Made by a program: the position numbers and the translations under genes | Origin: Gaoshiqia sp050178015 | GTDB lineage: Bacteria > Bacteroidota > Bacteroidia > Bacteroidales > Prolixibacteraceae | NCBI GenBank assembly: GCA_050178015.1 | Contig: JBFXGM010000006.1 | Span: 1 to 64,000 of the forward strand | Length of the DNA: 64,000 bases | Direction: 5' to 3' | In this document: piece by piece, positions 43,204 through 52,460 of the stretch | How the letters are laid out: each line of letters starts with the position of its first letter | Numbering within the stretch: position 1 is the first letter of the stretch | Notes under the pieces: generated by a model | What the model saw: the letters and a program-made list of their open reading frames with translations, nothing else | Told to the model about the DNA's origin: nothing | Databases searched by the model: none

Positions 43204-45918
43204 ATGGAGTTGAAAGTCGTAAGTTTAAAAACGGAGTATAAAATAAACCCGGTTGGTCTTGGCGCACAAAAGCCCAGGCTGAGTTGGAAAATTCAGGATA
43301 GTAACCGCAATGTCAGCCAAACAGCTTACAGAATCATCTGTGCCTCGTTACCGGAAGATTTGGAGGGGAAAAAGGATCTGTTGTGGGATTCGGGAAAGGT
43401 AGAATCCGATCAATCTATCCAGCAGGAATATGGAGGTCAAGCGCTTGGTTCAGGGCAACGAGTGTACTGGACGGTGAAGGTATGGACCAATAAAGGAGAA
43501 GAATCTGACTGGAGCGAACCTGCCTGTTGGGACATGGGGCTGCTCAAACAATCGGACTGGAAAGCCAGTTGGATAGAACCGGATTTGCCAGAAGACGTTT
43601 CCCGATCAACACCGTGTCCTTTTCTTCGGAAAGAGTTTGAAACGGGAAAACTGGTTCGGAAGGCGACGGTTTATGCGACTTGCCGGGGTTTATACGAGCT
43701 TTCGGTCAATGGGGAAAAAGTCAGTCCCGATCTGTTTACTCCGGGTTGGACAAGCTATCGACAGCGGTTGCAATATCAGTCCTACGATGTTACTGAATGG
43801 ATGCAGGAAGGCACCAATGCCATCGGCGTGATTTTGGGCGATGGTTGGTACCGCGGGTTTCTGGTTTGGCAGGGCAATAAAAACCTGTATGGCGATAAAC
43901 TTGCCCTTTTGTTTCAGCTTAAACTGGATTATGTTGATGGGACTTCGGAATGGATTGTCAGCGACTCGGACTGGAAATCGGCCACAGGCCCTCTTCTGAA
44001 ATCAGACATTTACAATGGCGAAACCTACGATGCCCGCCTGGAAATACCGGGATGGGACTGCGCCGGTTTTGATGATTCGTGCTGGAGTGGTGTAACGGTA
44101 AAAAAATACGGATTCGACAATCTGGTTTCATCCGAAGGCGTTCCCGTGCGGATTACTGAAACACTCCGCCCGGTTGAAAAGATTGCCACCCCAAAAGGGG
44201 AACTGGTTTTCGACATGGGACAAAATATGGTTGGCTGGGTCTGTTTTCGGTTGAAAGGAAATGCCGGCGACAAAATTACGCTGAACCATGCTGAAGTGTT
44301 GGATCAGGAAGGGAATTTTTACACCGATAATCTGCGGGCAGCCAAGGCCGAGGATACCTACATCTTTAAAGGTGATGGCGTGGAAGAATATGAGCCCCGC
44401 TTTACCTTTCACGGCTTTCGCTATGTGAAAGTCAGCGATTACCCGGGCGATATTTCGCTGGATGATCTGGAAGGCCGCGTGGTCCATTCGGATATGCCCC
44501 TGACGGGTGAGTTTGTTTGTTCCGATCCGTTGATTAACCGGCTGCAAAAGAATATCGATTGGGGCTTGAGAGGTAATTTCCTAGATGTTCCTACCGATTG
44601 TCCGCAGCGTGACGAGCGTCTAGGGTGGACCGGCGATGCCCAGGTTTTTGCGCCAACAGCCTGCTTTAATCGGGATGCTGCATCGTTTTATACCAAGTGG
44701 ATGAAAGATTTTATCGTCGATCAGAAGCCTGACGGTAGTGTACCGTGGGTGGTGCCCAATGTGGTAAAAGATGGTGGCGGAACCGGTTGGTCTGACGGTT
44801 TTGGATCAACCGGCTGGGCCGATGCGGCTGTCATCATTCCCTGGACGGTTTACCAGGTGTATGGCGATACGCGCATCCTGGAAGAGCAGTACGAATCGAT
44901 GAAAGGTTGGGTGGAATACATGATCCGCGAATCGGGAAAGGCCTGCATTTTCAATACAGGTTTTCATTTTGGCGACTGGCTTTCGTTTGCCGAGTATTAC
45001 TCGTACAATTACAATGCCCCCGATTATGGCTATGCCGGGGCGCACACCGATAAAGAACTGATCGCGACCGCTTACTTTTATTACACTACCGGGTTGATGC
45101 AGAAAACGGCCAGATTGCTGGGTAAGGTGGAAGATGAAGTCCGGTACAAAAATATCCTGCCCAAGATAAAAGACGCATTCAACAGAGAATTTGTCACCCA
45201 AACCGGTCGATTGACTTCACACACACAAACAGCATACACGCTGGCCCTTTCATTTGGCTTGTTGCCCTTTCATTTGGTTCCGGTGGTTGCCAAACGGTTG
45301 GCCGACGATGTCAACTATTTTGGGCACCTGACTACCGGATTTATTGGCACGCCTCTCATTTGTAAGGCATTAACCGATCATGGTTATGCAGATGTCGCCT
45401 ACAAGCTGCTGTTCAACAAGCGCTATCCTTCGTGGTTGTACCCGGTAACTCAAGGAGCAACTACAATTTGGGAGCGATGGGATGGCATCAAACCTGACGG
45501 AACTTTTCAGACCGTTGGCATGAATTCGTTTAACCATTATGCTTACGGGGCGGTCGGCGACTGGCTATACAAATCGGTGGCGGGTTTAAACCCGGACGAG
45601 CAAAATCCCGGCTACAAATCTTTTTTCATCAAACCCTGGTTGCATGCGGGCCTGGATTTTGCCAAAGCCAGTTATCATTCCATATACGGGAATATCGTTT
45701 CGGGATGGAAAAGGGAAGGGGAGACGCTGATCCTTGAAGTTGAAATACCGGGAAACACAAAAGCCCGGATTTACATTCCTTGCAACGATGAAGCAAACGT
45801 AACGGAAAGCGGACAGCCTGTTTCGAACCATCCCGACCTGACTTGTTTTGGGACAGAAGGCAATCGGGTAGTTATTGAAGCCGGATCGGGAAACTATCAG
45901 TTTGTCTGTAATCTCTGA
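43204..45918 (+). CDS. GH78 alpha-L-rhamnosidase without signal peptide (cytoplasmic)
   Basis: A 904-aa GH78 enzyme starting MELKVVSLKTEYKINPVGLG with no hydrophobic leader, so it should stay in the cytoplasm, unlike the two other GH78 proteins here. Ig-like N-domain (about 1-115), beta-domains, (alpha/alpha)6 catalytic domain and C-terminal beta-domain (about 805-904). Canonical signature DCPQRDERLGWTGDAQ begins at Asp465 and includes Asp470 and Glu471. It lies 19 bp after the small membrane protein. A cytoplasmic rhamnosidase needs a transporter for intact rhamnosides, for which the NCS1 permease is the candidate. Confidence 0.95.
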   Translation: MELKVVSLKTEYKINPVGLGAQKPRLSWKIQDSNRNVSQTAYRIICASLPEDLEGKKDLLWDSGKVESDQSIQQEYGGQALGSGQRVYWTVKVWTNKGEESDWSEPACWDMGLLKQSDWKASWIEPDLPEDVSRSTPCPFLRKEFETGKLVRKATVYATCRGLYELSVNGEKVSPDLFTPGWTSYRQRLQYQSYDVTEWMQEGTNAIGVILGDGWYRGFLVWQGNKNLYGDKLALLFQLKLDYVDGTSEWIVSDSDWKSATGPLLKSDIYNGETYDARLEIPGWDCAGFDDSCWSGVTVKKYGFDNLVSSEGVPVRITETLRPVEKIATPKGELVFDMGQNMVGWVCFRLKGNAGDKITLNHAEVLDQEGNFYTDNLRAAKAEDTYIFKGDGVEEYEPRFTFHGFRYVKVSDYPGDISLDDLEGRVVHSDMPLTGEFVCSDPLINRLQKNIDWGLRGNFLDVPTDCPQRDERLGWTGDAQVFAPTACFNRDAASFYTKWMKDFIVDQKPDGSVPWVVPNVVKDGGGTGWSDGFGSTGWADAAVIIPWTVYQVYGDTRILEEQYESMKGWVEYMIRESGKACIFNTGFHFGDWLSFAEYYSYNYNAPDYGYAGAHTDKELIATAYFYYTTGLMQKTARLLGKVEDEVRYKNILPKIKDAFNREFVTQTGRLTSHTQTAYTLALSFGLLPFHLVPVVAKRLADDVNYFGHLTTGFIGTPLICKALTDHGYADVAYKLLFNKRYPSWLYPVTQGATTIWERWDGIKPDGTFQTVGMNSFNHYAYGAVGDWLYKSVAGLNPDEQNPGYKSFFIKPWLHAGLDFAKASYHSIYGNIVSGWKREGETLILEVEIPGNTKARIYIPCNDEANVTESGQPVSNHPDLTCFGTEGNRVVIEAGSGNYQFVCNL

Positions 45919-45954
45919 CACTTGAAAATATTGTAATCATCCAAATAGAACAGA

Positions 45955-47997
45955 ATGAACCTGAAAAAAATAATCATACCGGCCCTTGCCGCCATCTTTG
46001 CGATGAGCGTTCTGGGAACTTCGGCGCAGGATAATAGTTTGGTTAACACTTCGCACAGTCCGTTTGCCAAATTAAGCGCTGTGAATATGACCGATGTAAA
46101 GTGGACGGATGGCTTTTGGGCCGAGCGCTTCCACGTTTGCGAGCACAGCATGGTGCCCCACATGATGGACATGTACATGAATGACTCCATCAGTCATGGT
46201 TTCGCCAATTTTGAAATTGCCGCCGGGCTAAAGCATGGCAATCATATTGGTCCGCCGTTTCATGACGGCGATTTCTATAAAATGCTGGAAGCCTTGATTA
46301 TGGTGAATGCCATGAACCCGGATCAGCAAACAGAGCAGAAGATTGATTCGATCATTGGCATTATCGCGAGAACACAACGGGCTGACGGCTATATTCATAC
46401 CCCTGTCATGATAAAAACCCGTGAAAATCCGGATGAAAAAGCTGAGTTTGCCGAGCGCATGGATTTTGAAACCTACAATATGGGTCACCTGATGACGGCT
46501 GCTTGTGTTCATTATCGACTTACCGGAAAGAAAAACCTGCTTGACGTGGCCGTCAAGGCAACCGACTTTCTGTATCTGTATTACCAGGAGCACGCGCATG
46601 AACTGGCGCAAAATGCCATTTGTCCGTCACACTACATGGGCGTTGCCGAGATGTACCGCACCTTGGGTGAGCCACGTTACCTCGAATTGTCCAAAGGATT
46701 GATCGACATCCGCAGCATGGTTGAAAATGGCCGTGATCACAACCAGGACCGGATTCCGTTTCGGGAACAAACCAAAGCTCAGGGACACGCCGTCCGGGCC
46801 AATTACCTGTATGCCGGTGCGGCCGATGTTTTTGCCGAAACCGGCGATGACAGCCTGATGGCCGCGCTCGATGCTATTTGGCACGACCTGGTGGAAACAA
46901 AATTGTACATCACCGGCGCTTGCGGGGCCTTGTACGATGGGGTTTCACCAAACGGAACTACTTATGACCAGCCTTCGATTCAACAGGTACACCAGGCTTA
47001 CGGACAGGATTTCGAATTGCCGAACCTGACCGCGCATAACGAATCGTGCGCCAATATCGGCAACCTGCTTTGGAACTGGCGTATGTTGCAGGTGACCGGA
47101 AAGGCCAGTTATGCCGACGTAATGGAACAGGTGATGTACAACAGCCTGCTGGCTGCCGTGAGCCTTGACGGGAAACGTCATTTTTATACCAACCCGCTGG
47201 CTGTTTCTGCCGATTTGCCCTATGAACTTCGCTGGTCGAAAGACCGGGAAGAGTATATCAGCTACTGCAACTGTTGTCCTCCAAATACCATCCGTACGGT
47301 GGCGCAAATCCACAACTACATGTACAGTATGTCGGATGAAGGCTTGTGGGTGAATTTTTACGGCGGAAACAAGTTGAAGACGGTTTTGAAAGACGGATTG
47401 GCGCTGGAACTGGAGCAAGTGACCGATTATCCGTGGGCCGGAAATGTACAGATGAAAATCAACAAAGCGCCTAAAAAGGAATTTGCGCTACTGGTGCGTA
47501 TTCCTGCCTGGAGTGCGGACGCTGCCATAACGATCAACGGCAAGCCAGTTGATGGTAAAAACCAGCCCGGGACGTATCAGAAATTAGTTAGAACCTGGAA
47601 AAAAGGCGATGTGGTGGAAATCAATTTCCCGATGGAGGCACGCCTGATTGAAGCCAATCCGCTGGTGGAAGAAACCCGCAACCAGGTGGCCGTGCAGCGC
47701 GGCCCGGTAGTTTATTGCCTTGAGGCAGTGGATTTGCCGGAGCACGTTGGCATCCATGAGGTGGCCATCCCGGTTGACAGTCAGTTTAAGCCTGTTCCGT
47801 TGACAGTGGCGGGAGGTTCGTTTATGGCTTTACAGGGAGAAGTGAAAAAGCTGGGTGCCGTCGATTGGGGCAATACCCTGTACCGCCCCGTTTCTTCCCG
47901 AAATGATGAGCGTATCACCATCAACCTGATTCCTTATTATGCCTGGAACAACCGCGGCAAAAGCGATATGAGCGTATGGATCCCGCTTGCCCGGTAG
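45955..47997 (+). CDS. GH127-family beta-L-arabinofuranosidase-like enzyme (secreted)
   Basis: A 680-aa protein with a Sec signal (about 1-25, MSVLGTSAQ) and an (alpha/alpha)6 barrel of the DUF1680/GH127 type. The metal-binding cysteines stand out in YCNCCPPNTIRT with Cys438, Cys440 and Cys441, the motif that in GH127 holds zinc and the nucleophilic Cys; HNESCANIGNLLWNWRM (about 362-378) gives the acidic partner region. C-terminal beta-domains follow. GH127 members act on beta-L-arabinofuranose, and one Bacteroides member acts on aceric acid of rhamnogalacturonan II. It lies 36 bp after GH78. Confidence 0.92.
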   Translation: MNLKKIIIPALAAIFAMSVLGTSAQDNSLVNTSHSPFAKLSAVNMTDVKWTDGFWAERFHVCEHSMVPHMMDMYMNDSISHGFANFEIAAGLKHGNHIGPPFHDGDFYKMLEALIMVNAMNPDQQTEQKIDSIIGIIARTQRADGYIHTPVMIKTRENPDEKAEFAERMDFETYNMGHLMTAACVHYRLTGKKNLLDVAVKATDFLYLYYQEHAHELAQNAICPSHYMGVAEMYRTLGEPRYLELSKGLIDIRSMVENGRDHNQDRIPFREQTKAQGHAVRANYLYAGAADVFAETGDDSLMAALDAIWHDLVETKLYITGACGALYDGVSPNGTTYDQPSIQQVHQAYGQDFELPNLTAHNESCANIGNLLWNWRMLQVTGKASYADVMEQVMYNSLLAAVSLDGKRHFYTNPLAVSADLPYELRWSKDREEYISYCNCCPPNTIRTVAQIHNYMYSMSDEGLWVNFYGGNKLKTVLKDGLALELEQVTDYPWAGNVQMKINKAPKKEFALLVRIPAWSADAAITINGKPVDGKNQPGTYQKLVRTWKKGDVVEINFPMEARLIEANPLVEETRNQVAVQRGPVVYCLEAVDLPEHVGIHEVAIPVDSQFKPVPLTVAGGSFMALQGEVKKLGAVDWGNTLYRPVSSRNDERITINLIPYYAWNNRGKSDMSVWIPLAR

Positions 47998-48042
47998 GAG
48001 CACTAATGGGCAGCATCCATGTCAGTTTTGTTATAAGGGCCG

Positions 48043-49395
48043 TTAATTAAACAACATCGAAAATAGGGTTTCCTTTCCGGGGACAGATTTTGCTATGAGG
48101 CTGCCACCGTGCAGCCTCATGATTTGCCTGGATATACTGAGGCCGATTCCGGAACCTGACTCTTTAGTTGTAAAAAATGGCACAAAAATTTCTTCCATGA
48201 GTTCCGGTGGTATTCCCGGCCCGTTGTCTTTTACGACCAGCTCGATCTGTGATCGTGAGTTTTCGAAGGCAAACAGTTCAATGACAGCATCTTTCCTGTC
48301 GGCCAGCGCTTCTACAGCATTTTTCAGCAGATTGATTAAAACTTGCGAAATAAGTTTTTCATCGGCCAGGATATAAAGCTTTTTGTCCGTCAATCTCACC
48401 GTTATTTTGAGCTTGTGGGATGATAGCTCTGTTTGCCAGAGCAGGGCTGTTTTTTCAAGCAACTCATTCACCGAAATTAGCTTCTTGTCGGGTTTGGGCA
48501 GCCGTGTAAACTTCCGGTACGAATCCACAAAATTTATCAGCCCTTTGCCCTGCTCCCGAATGATTTCCAGTCCGCGAATGGTGTTGCTGATCATTTTTTT
48601 ATTCACCTCGTCGGGCGAAATGGCTTTCCCTTCTTTGAGAAAATAGTTGCCTAAACTCTCGGATAGTGAGGTGACCGGCGCAATCGAATTCATGATTTCG
48701 TGGGTCAGTACCCGGATCAACTTCAACCACGAATCCAGCTCCTTTTCATCCAGCTCCTGGTTAATGTCCTGGATGGAAAGCAAGGTTAACCGTTCCCCCT
48801 GGTTGATGAAGGCCCCCGATTTGATCAAAAGCGTCGTGCTTCCTTGTTTGCCGGTAAACCGGATGAGCTTTTGGTCGTTTGGTTGAATTTGCCCGATAGC
48901 TGCAGCTAATTTTTCATCAATTTTTTCCAGCTGTTTCAGATGGGTGAATTGTTGCATGCCCAGCATTTTTTTTAGGCCTCTGTTGGCATGCAGCACAAAA
49001 CCTTTTTCGTTATAAGACAGTATGCCGGTCCCCACGTGTTCAATCAATGCGCGGAAATATTGTTCCTGCCGGTTTGAGTCAATCTTAATTTGCTGAATAT
49101 ATTGATTGATGCCTGACAGATTGCGGTTTAGGTCATTAATAATCCTGTCATTTTTCTTTGACGGGAACGCGAGGCTGAAATCTTCGTTCCGGATGGCCTC
49201 AAAAAAATAATTGATACGCTCGTTTATCCGGTTTTGATAATTCATCAGATTAATAATGAGGTAGATGATGAGAGGGATCAGCAACACGCCAACAAGAGGG
49301 GAATGTCCGGAAAAGAACGACCACCCCACTGCAAAAGCGGCAAGGGCAATCAAACTGATGCGGCTGAAAATATTGAACAGGAATGAGGGGTTCAT
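48043..49395 (-). CDS. Sensor histidine kinase (NtrY-like)
   Basis: A 450-aa membrane sensor kinase. Two N-terminal hydrophobic segments (about 10-50), a linker and PAS-like domain (about 105-215, YFRALIEHVGTGILSYNEKGFVLHANRG read in parts), H-box VLTHEIMNSIAPV with phospho-acceptor His232, N-box LINLLKNAVEAL, and G-boxes DNGPGIPPELMEEIF and SGSGIGLSISRQIM. Its start overlaps the regulator stop by one base, so they are co-translated. The pair is divergent from the TolC/ABC operon and probably controls it. Confidence 0.95.
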   Translation of the reverse strand: MNPSFLFNIFSRISLIALAAFAVGWSFFSGHSPLVGVLLIPLIIYLIINLMNYQNRINERINYFFEAIRNEDFSLAFPSKKNDRIINDLNRNLSGINQYIQQIKIDSNRQEQYFRALIEHVGTGILSYNEKGFVLHANRGLKKMLGMQQFTHLKQLEKIDEKLAAAIGQIQPNDQKLIRFTGKQGSTTLLIKSGAFINQGERLTLLSIQDINQELDEKELDSWLKLIRVLTHEIMNSIAPVTSLSESLGNYFLKEGKAISPDEVNKKMISNTIRGLEIIREQGKGLINFVDSYRKFTRLPKPDKKLISVNELLEKTALLWQTELSSHKLKITVRLTDKKLYILADEKLISQVLINLLKNAVEALADRKDAVIELFAFENSRSQIELVVKDNGPGIPPELMEEIFVPFFTTKESGSGIGLSISRQIMRLHGGSLIAKSVPGKETLFSMLFN

Positions 49396-50759
49396 CAGAT
49401 ACCGAATTTTTTCATTTTGTTATAAAGGGTTTGCCGGGTAATGCCGAGTTGGTCGGCTGCAGCGCTCACGTTGCCCGGGTATTTATCCAGGGCAAGCAAT
49501 ATCAGACGTTTTTCCATTTCTTCCAGTTTCAGCGTATCGGCATCGTTCTTTATGCCGCTCACGGGCCGTAAGAAGAAGTCGTCGGCATTCAAAACGTTGT
49601 TCTCGCTTAAAATTACCGCTTTTTCAATGCAGTGTTCCAATTCGCGAATGTTTCCCGGCCAGTTATATTTCAGTAGTTTTTCCTGCGCCTGGATGTTTAG
49701 TTTCAGCGACGGTTTATCGTATTTGTAAGCATATTTTTTCAGGAAGAATTCGGCCAGTACCAGGATGTCGTTCCCGCGTTTGCGCAATGGCGGGATTTCA
49801 ATCTGGATGGTGTTGATCCGGTACAGCAGGTCTTCGCGGAACAGGCCTTTTTCAACTAGTTCGGGCAGGTTTTTGTTGGTGGCGCAGATCAGACGGATAT
49901 CAACCGGGATGGGCTGGTTGGAGCCAATGCGGGTAATTTCGCGGTTTTGAAGGGCAGCCAGTAATTTTGCCTGAAGATGGAAGGACAGGTTTCCGATTTC
50001 GTCCAGAAAGAGAGTGCCTTTGCTGGCGACTTCAAATTTCCCGGCGCGGTTTTCCCGCGCATCGGTGAAGGCGCCTTTTACATGGCCAAACAATTCGCTT
50101 TCGAACAACGATTCGCTCACGGCGCCCATGTCAACGCTCACCAGCATTTCGTTGCAACGGCTTGACAACTTGTGAATTTCGCGGGCAATCAATTCTTTGC
50201 CGGTGCCGTTTTCTCCGGTGATTAAAATGTTGGTATCGGTTTTGGCAACTTTCCGCACAATGGACAATACGTGCATCAGTTCAGCCGATGAACCAATAAT
50301 GAGCTTTTCGTTCTGGTTGATAACATTCTTGAGTTCTTTTTCCTTCAGCTTTAAGCTTTTCACTTCCTGCCGCGACAAGCTAAGTTGAATGGCAGATTTA
50401 ACAGTGGCCAGCATTTTAGCATTTTCCCAGGGTTTCAACACAAAATCGGTAGCGCCGGATTTCAGTGCTTTTACAGCCAATTCCACATCTCCGTATGCGG
50501 TAATCAGTACTACCGAAATTTCCGGGTGGTTTTCTTTTATCTGCTGCAGCCAGTATATTCCTTCATTTCCGGTATTTACACCGGCCTTAAAATTCATATC
50601 CAGCAATACCAACTGATAAGGTGCTTTGCGGAGTTCACTGATTAACTGATTGGGATTTGACAGACATTCTACTTTGTCGAACTCGGGCGAAAGCAGGATT
50701 TCGAGTGCACTCAGCACACTTTTGTTGTCGTCAACTACAAGGATGTTTCCTTTGGGCAT
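49395..50759 (-). CDS. Sigma-54-dependent response regulator (NtrC family)
   Basis: A 454-aa enhancer-binding regulator. Receiver domain (about 1-120) with Asp10, Asp11, phospho-acceptor Asp54 and Lys103-type LKPWEN; AAA+ domain (about 145-380) with Walker A GENGTGKE, sigma-54 loop GAFTDA instead of the classic GAFTGA, and FLDEIGNLSFHLQAKLL; C-terminal Fis-type HTH NVSAAADQLGITRQTLYNKM (about 430-449). It precedes and overlaps the kinase gene. Targets are likely sites in the divergent intergenic region upstream of the TolC gene. The Gly to Asp change in the loop recurs in regulators of this phylum as far as I recall. Confidence 0.95.
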   Translation of the reverse strand: MPKGNILVVDDNKSVLSALEILLSPEFDKVECLSNPNQLISELRKAPYQLVLLDMNFKAGVNTGNEGIYWLQQIKENHPEISVVLITAYGDVELAVKALKSGATDFVLKPWENAKMLATVKSAIQLSLSRQEVKSLKLKEKELKNVINQNEKLIIGSSAELMHVLSIVRKVAKTDTNILITGENGTGKELIAREIHKLSSRCNEMLVSVDMGAVSESLFESELFGHVKGAFTDARENRAGKFEVASKGTLFLDEIGNLSFHLQAKLLAALQNREITRIGSNQPIPVDIRLICATNKNLPELVEKGLFREDLLYRINTIQIEIPPLRKRGNDILVLAEFFLKKYAYKYDKPSLKLNIQAQEKLLKYNWPGNIRELEHCIEKAVILSENNVLNADDFFLRPVSGIKNDADTLKLEEMEKRLILLALDKYPGNVSAAADQLGITRQTLYNKMKKFGI

Positions 50760-50826
50760 TTTTATTTCAAAGTTAGTTCAGAACAACACCTGGAGCAATG
50801 ATGTGTAAATATATTTTACAGTTTTT

Positions 50827-50901
50827 GTCAAGTAATTTGACGGTTCAAAATTTGGTAAAATTGTAAATGCCAGTAATTCAGTAAAATATAATTTTGGCAT
50901 T
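50827..50901. promoter_or_regulatory. Inverted repeats between regulator and efflux operon
   Basis: GTCAAGTAATTTGAC (50827-50841) and the spaced pair AATGCCA (50866-50872)/TGGCATT (50895-50901) lie between the divergent regulator and TolC genes. They are candidate enhancer sites for the NtrC-type protein. No clear -24/-12 sigma-54 promoter could be recognised. Confidence 0.4.
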
Positions 50902-50936
50902 GAAATAGATATCCTAAATCAGAGAAAATAGAAATC

Positions 50937-52286
50937 ATGAAGATCATCAAAAACATATTCTTACTAATCCCGCTGTTTCTTTGGGCAGGTATTCTTTCTG
51001 CCCAGGAAAGCTGGACACTGGACCGGTGCATAGGATATGCATTGGAGAACAACCTGAATCACCGTTTGTACGAATTGAACGAGCAGGCCGCAAGAGTTGA
51101 TGCCAAGCAAACCAAAATGAACTTGTTGCCCTCTTTGTCCGCATCATCATCTGCCGGGCTTAGCTTTGGACGTTCTGTCGATCCGAACACAAATGACGTA
51201 GTCAATAACGAGTTCTTCAATAACAATAATAGCCTGAACTCAAGCATCGGTTTGTTCCATGGTTTTATCCGAATGAACCAGATCGCGTATGCCAAATTTC
51301 GGTTGCAGGCCGCAGAATGGCAAAAAGTTAACAATCAGGATGATTTGGCTTTCAGTGTATTAATGGCCTATTACGATGTGATTTATTATCAGGGCCTGGT
51401 CGAAATTACAAAAGAGCAGCTTGGGCTGTCCGGGTTTAACCTGAAGAAAACAGAAGCACAAATAGAAACAGGCTTGAAAGCCAGGACCGATTTGGCGGAG
51501 ATGCAAGCCATCTACGAAAAAGAAAAGCTTAGCCTCATTCAGTCAGAAAACAAGTTCGAAGAAGCACGATTGAAACTAGGCCAGCAGATGAACCTGCCCG
51601 CCGGAAGTTTGGTCAGTGTATTAAATGATGCAGGGGAGCCGGTAGCTGTGCCAAATCTACCATGGGCAGCCGACTCCCTCTTTGCATCTTTTGCACAAAT
51701 TTCGCCTTATGTAAAGATGGCTGAAGCCAATCTGGAGGCGGCATCAAAAAATGTGGCTATGGTTCGCGGCCAATATTTTCCTTCGCTTTACCTGAATGCT
51801 TCGGTTAACACCGGTTATTATGAAACTTACCGGGATCAGGAAGGAAATACCATCGCGTTTGCCGATCAGCTGGATAACAATATGAGCCAGTTCGTTGGAG
51901 CGTCGGTTTCGATACCAATTTTTGGCAGGAACGAGGTCCGAAGCGAGTTGCGGAAGGCAAAACTCAAGCAGGAACAGGCCCGCACCGAGGTCGATAATTA
52001 TAAACAGACGGTGTATTACGAGTTGGTAAACAATACCCGCGAATTGCAGGCATTGTTCCGCGAGTACATCCAAACCGGCAAGCAGGTTGATGCTGACCAG
52101 TTGGCTTACCAGGTGGCACAGCGGAAGTATGATGAGGGACTGATCGATGTGATTGAACTGCTGGCCGTGAAAAGCCGGTTGAGCGAAGCACAGGGATATT
52201 TGCTCCGGTCAAAATTACAATGGGAGATCAAAAATAAAGTGTTGGAGTTTTATCAAGGGGTGAGGTTTTGGGAAGCCTCTCCCTGA
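50937..52286 (+). CDS. TolC-family outer-membrane efflux protein
   Basis: A 449-aa outer-membrane channel with a Sec signal (about 1-23, FLWAGILSAQE). It shows the two repeated halves of the OEP fold with long coiled-coil stretches (about 145-215 and 345-430) and VGASVSIPIFGRNEVRSELRKAKL (read in parts, about 320-343). First gene of a tripartite efflux operon with the membrane-fusion protein, ATPase and FtsX permeases downstream. Its last residues EASP overlap the start of a repeat element (CCTCTCCCTGATCC...), so the C-terminus may have been altered by insertion. Confidence 0.93.
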   Translation: MKIIKNIFLLIPLFLWAGILSAQESWTLDRCIGYALENNLNHRLYELNEQAARVDAKQTKMNLLPSLSASSSAGLSFGRSVDPNTNDVVNNEFFNNNNSLNSSIGLFHGFIRMNQIAYAKFRLQAAEWQKVNNQDDLAFSVLMAYYDVIYYQGLVEITKEQLGLSGFNLKKTEAQIETGLKARTDLAEMQAIYEKEKLSLIQSENKFEEARLKLGQQMNLPAGSLVSVLNDAGEPVAVPNLPWAADSLFASFAQISPYVKMAEANLEAASKNVAMVRGQYFPSLYLNASVNTGYYETYRDQEGNTIAFADQLDNNMSQFVGASVSIPIFGRNEVRSELRKAKLKQEQARTEVDNYKQTVYYELVNNTRELQALFREYIQTGKQVDADQLAYQVAQRKYDEGLIDVIELLAVKSRLSEAQGYLLRSKLQWEIKNKVLEFYQGVRFWEASP

Positions 52287-52288
52287 TC

Positions 52289-52403
52289 CTCTCCAAAGGA
52301 GAGGGAACAAGTAAGGCAGATAGGAAAAAACGTCATTGCGAACGAAGTGAAGCAATCTTTATCAACAACAGGTTGCTTCTCCGCTACGCTCCTCGCAATG
52401 ACG
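52289..52403. repeat. Composite palindromic repeats between tolC and hlyD
   Basis: CTCTCCAAAGGAGAG (52289-52303) is a perfect hairpin. Next, CGTCATTGCGA (52331-52341) and TCGCAATGACG (52393-52403) are exact inverted repeats around AAGTGAAGCAATC..GGTTGCTTC, which also pair. The latter matches a widely dispersed bacterial intergenic repeat (GTCATTGCGA..TCGCAATGAC). Located inside a probable operon, they may act at RNA level. Confidence 0.75.
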
Positions 52404-52460
52404 AAATCGCCGGAGATTTGGAATTTGAAACGTGGAATTTGAAATTTAAAACTATCGGAT

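Noticed and set aside
50843..50902. Possible sigma-54 promoter (TTGG.. segments) before tolC
   Set aside because: The GG to GC distance does not fit a -24/-12 element for any TGG seen on either strand.
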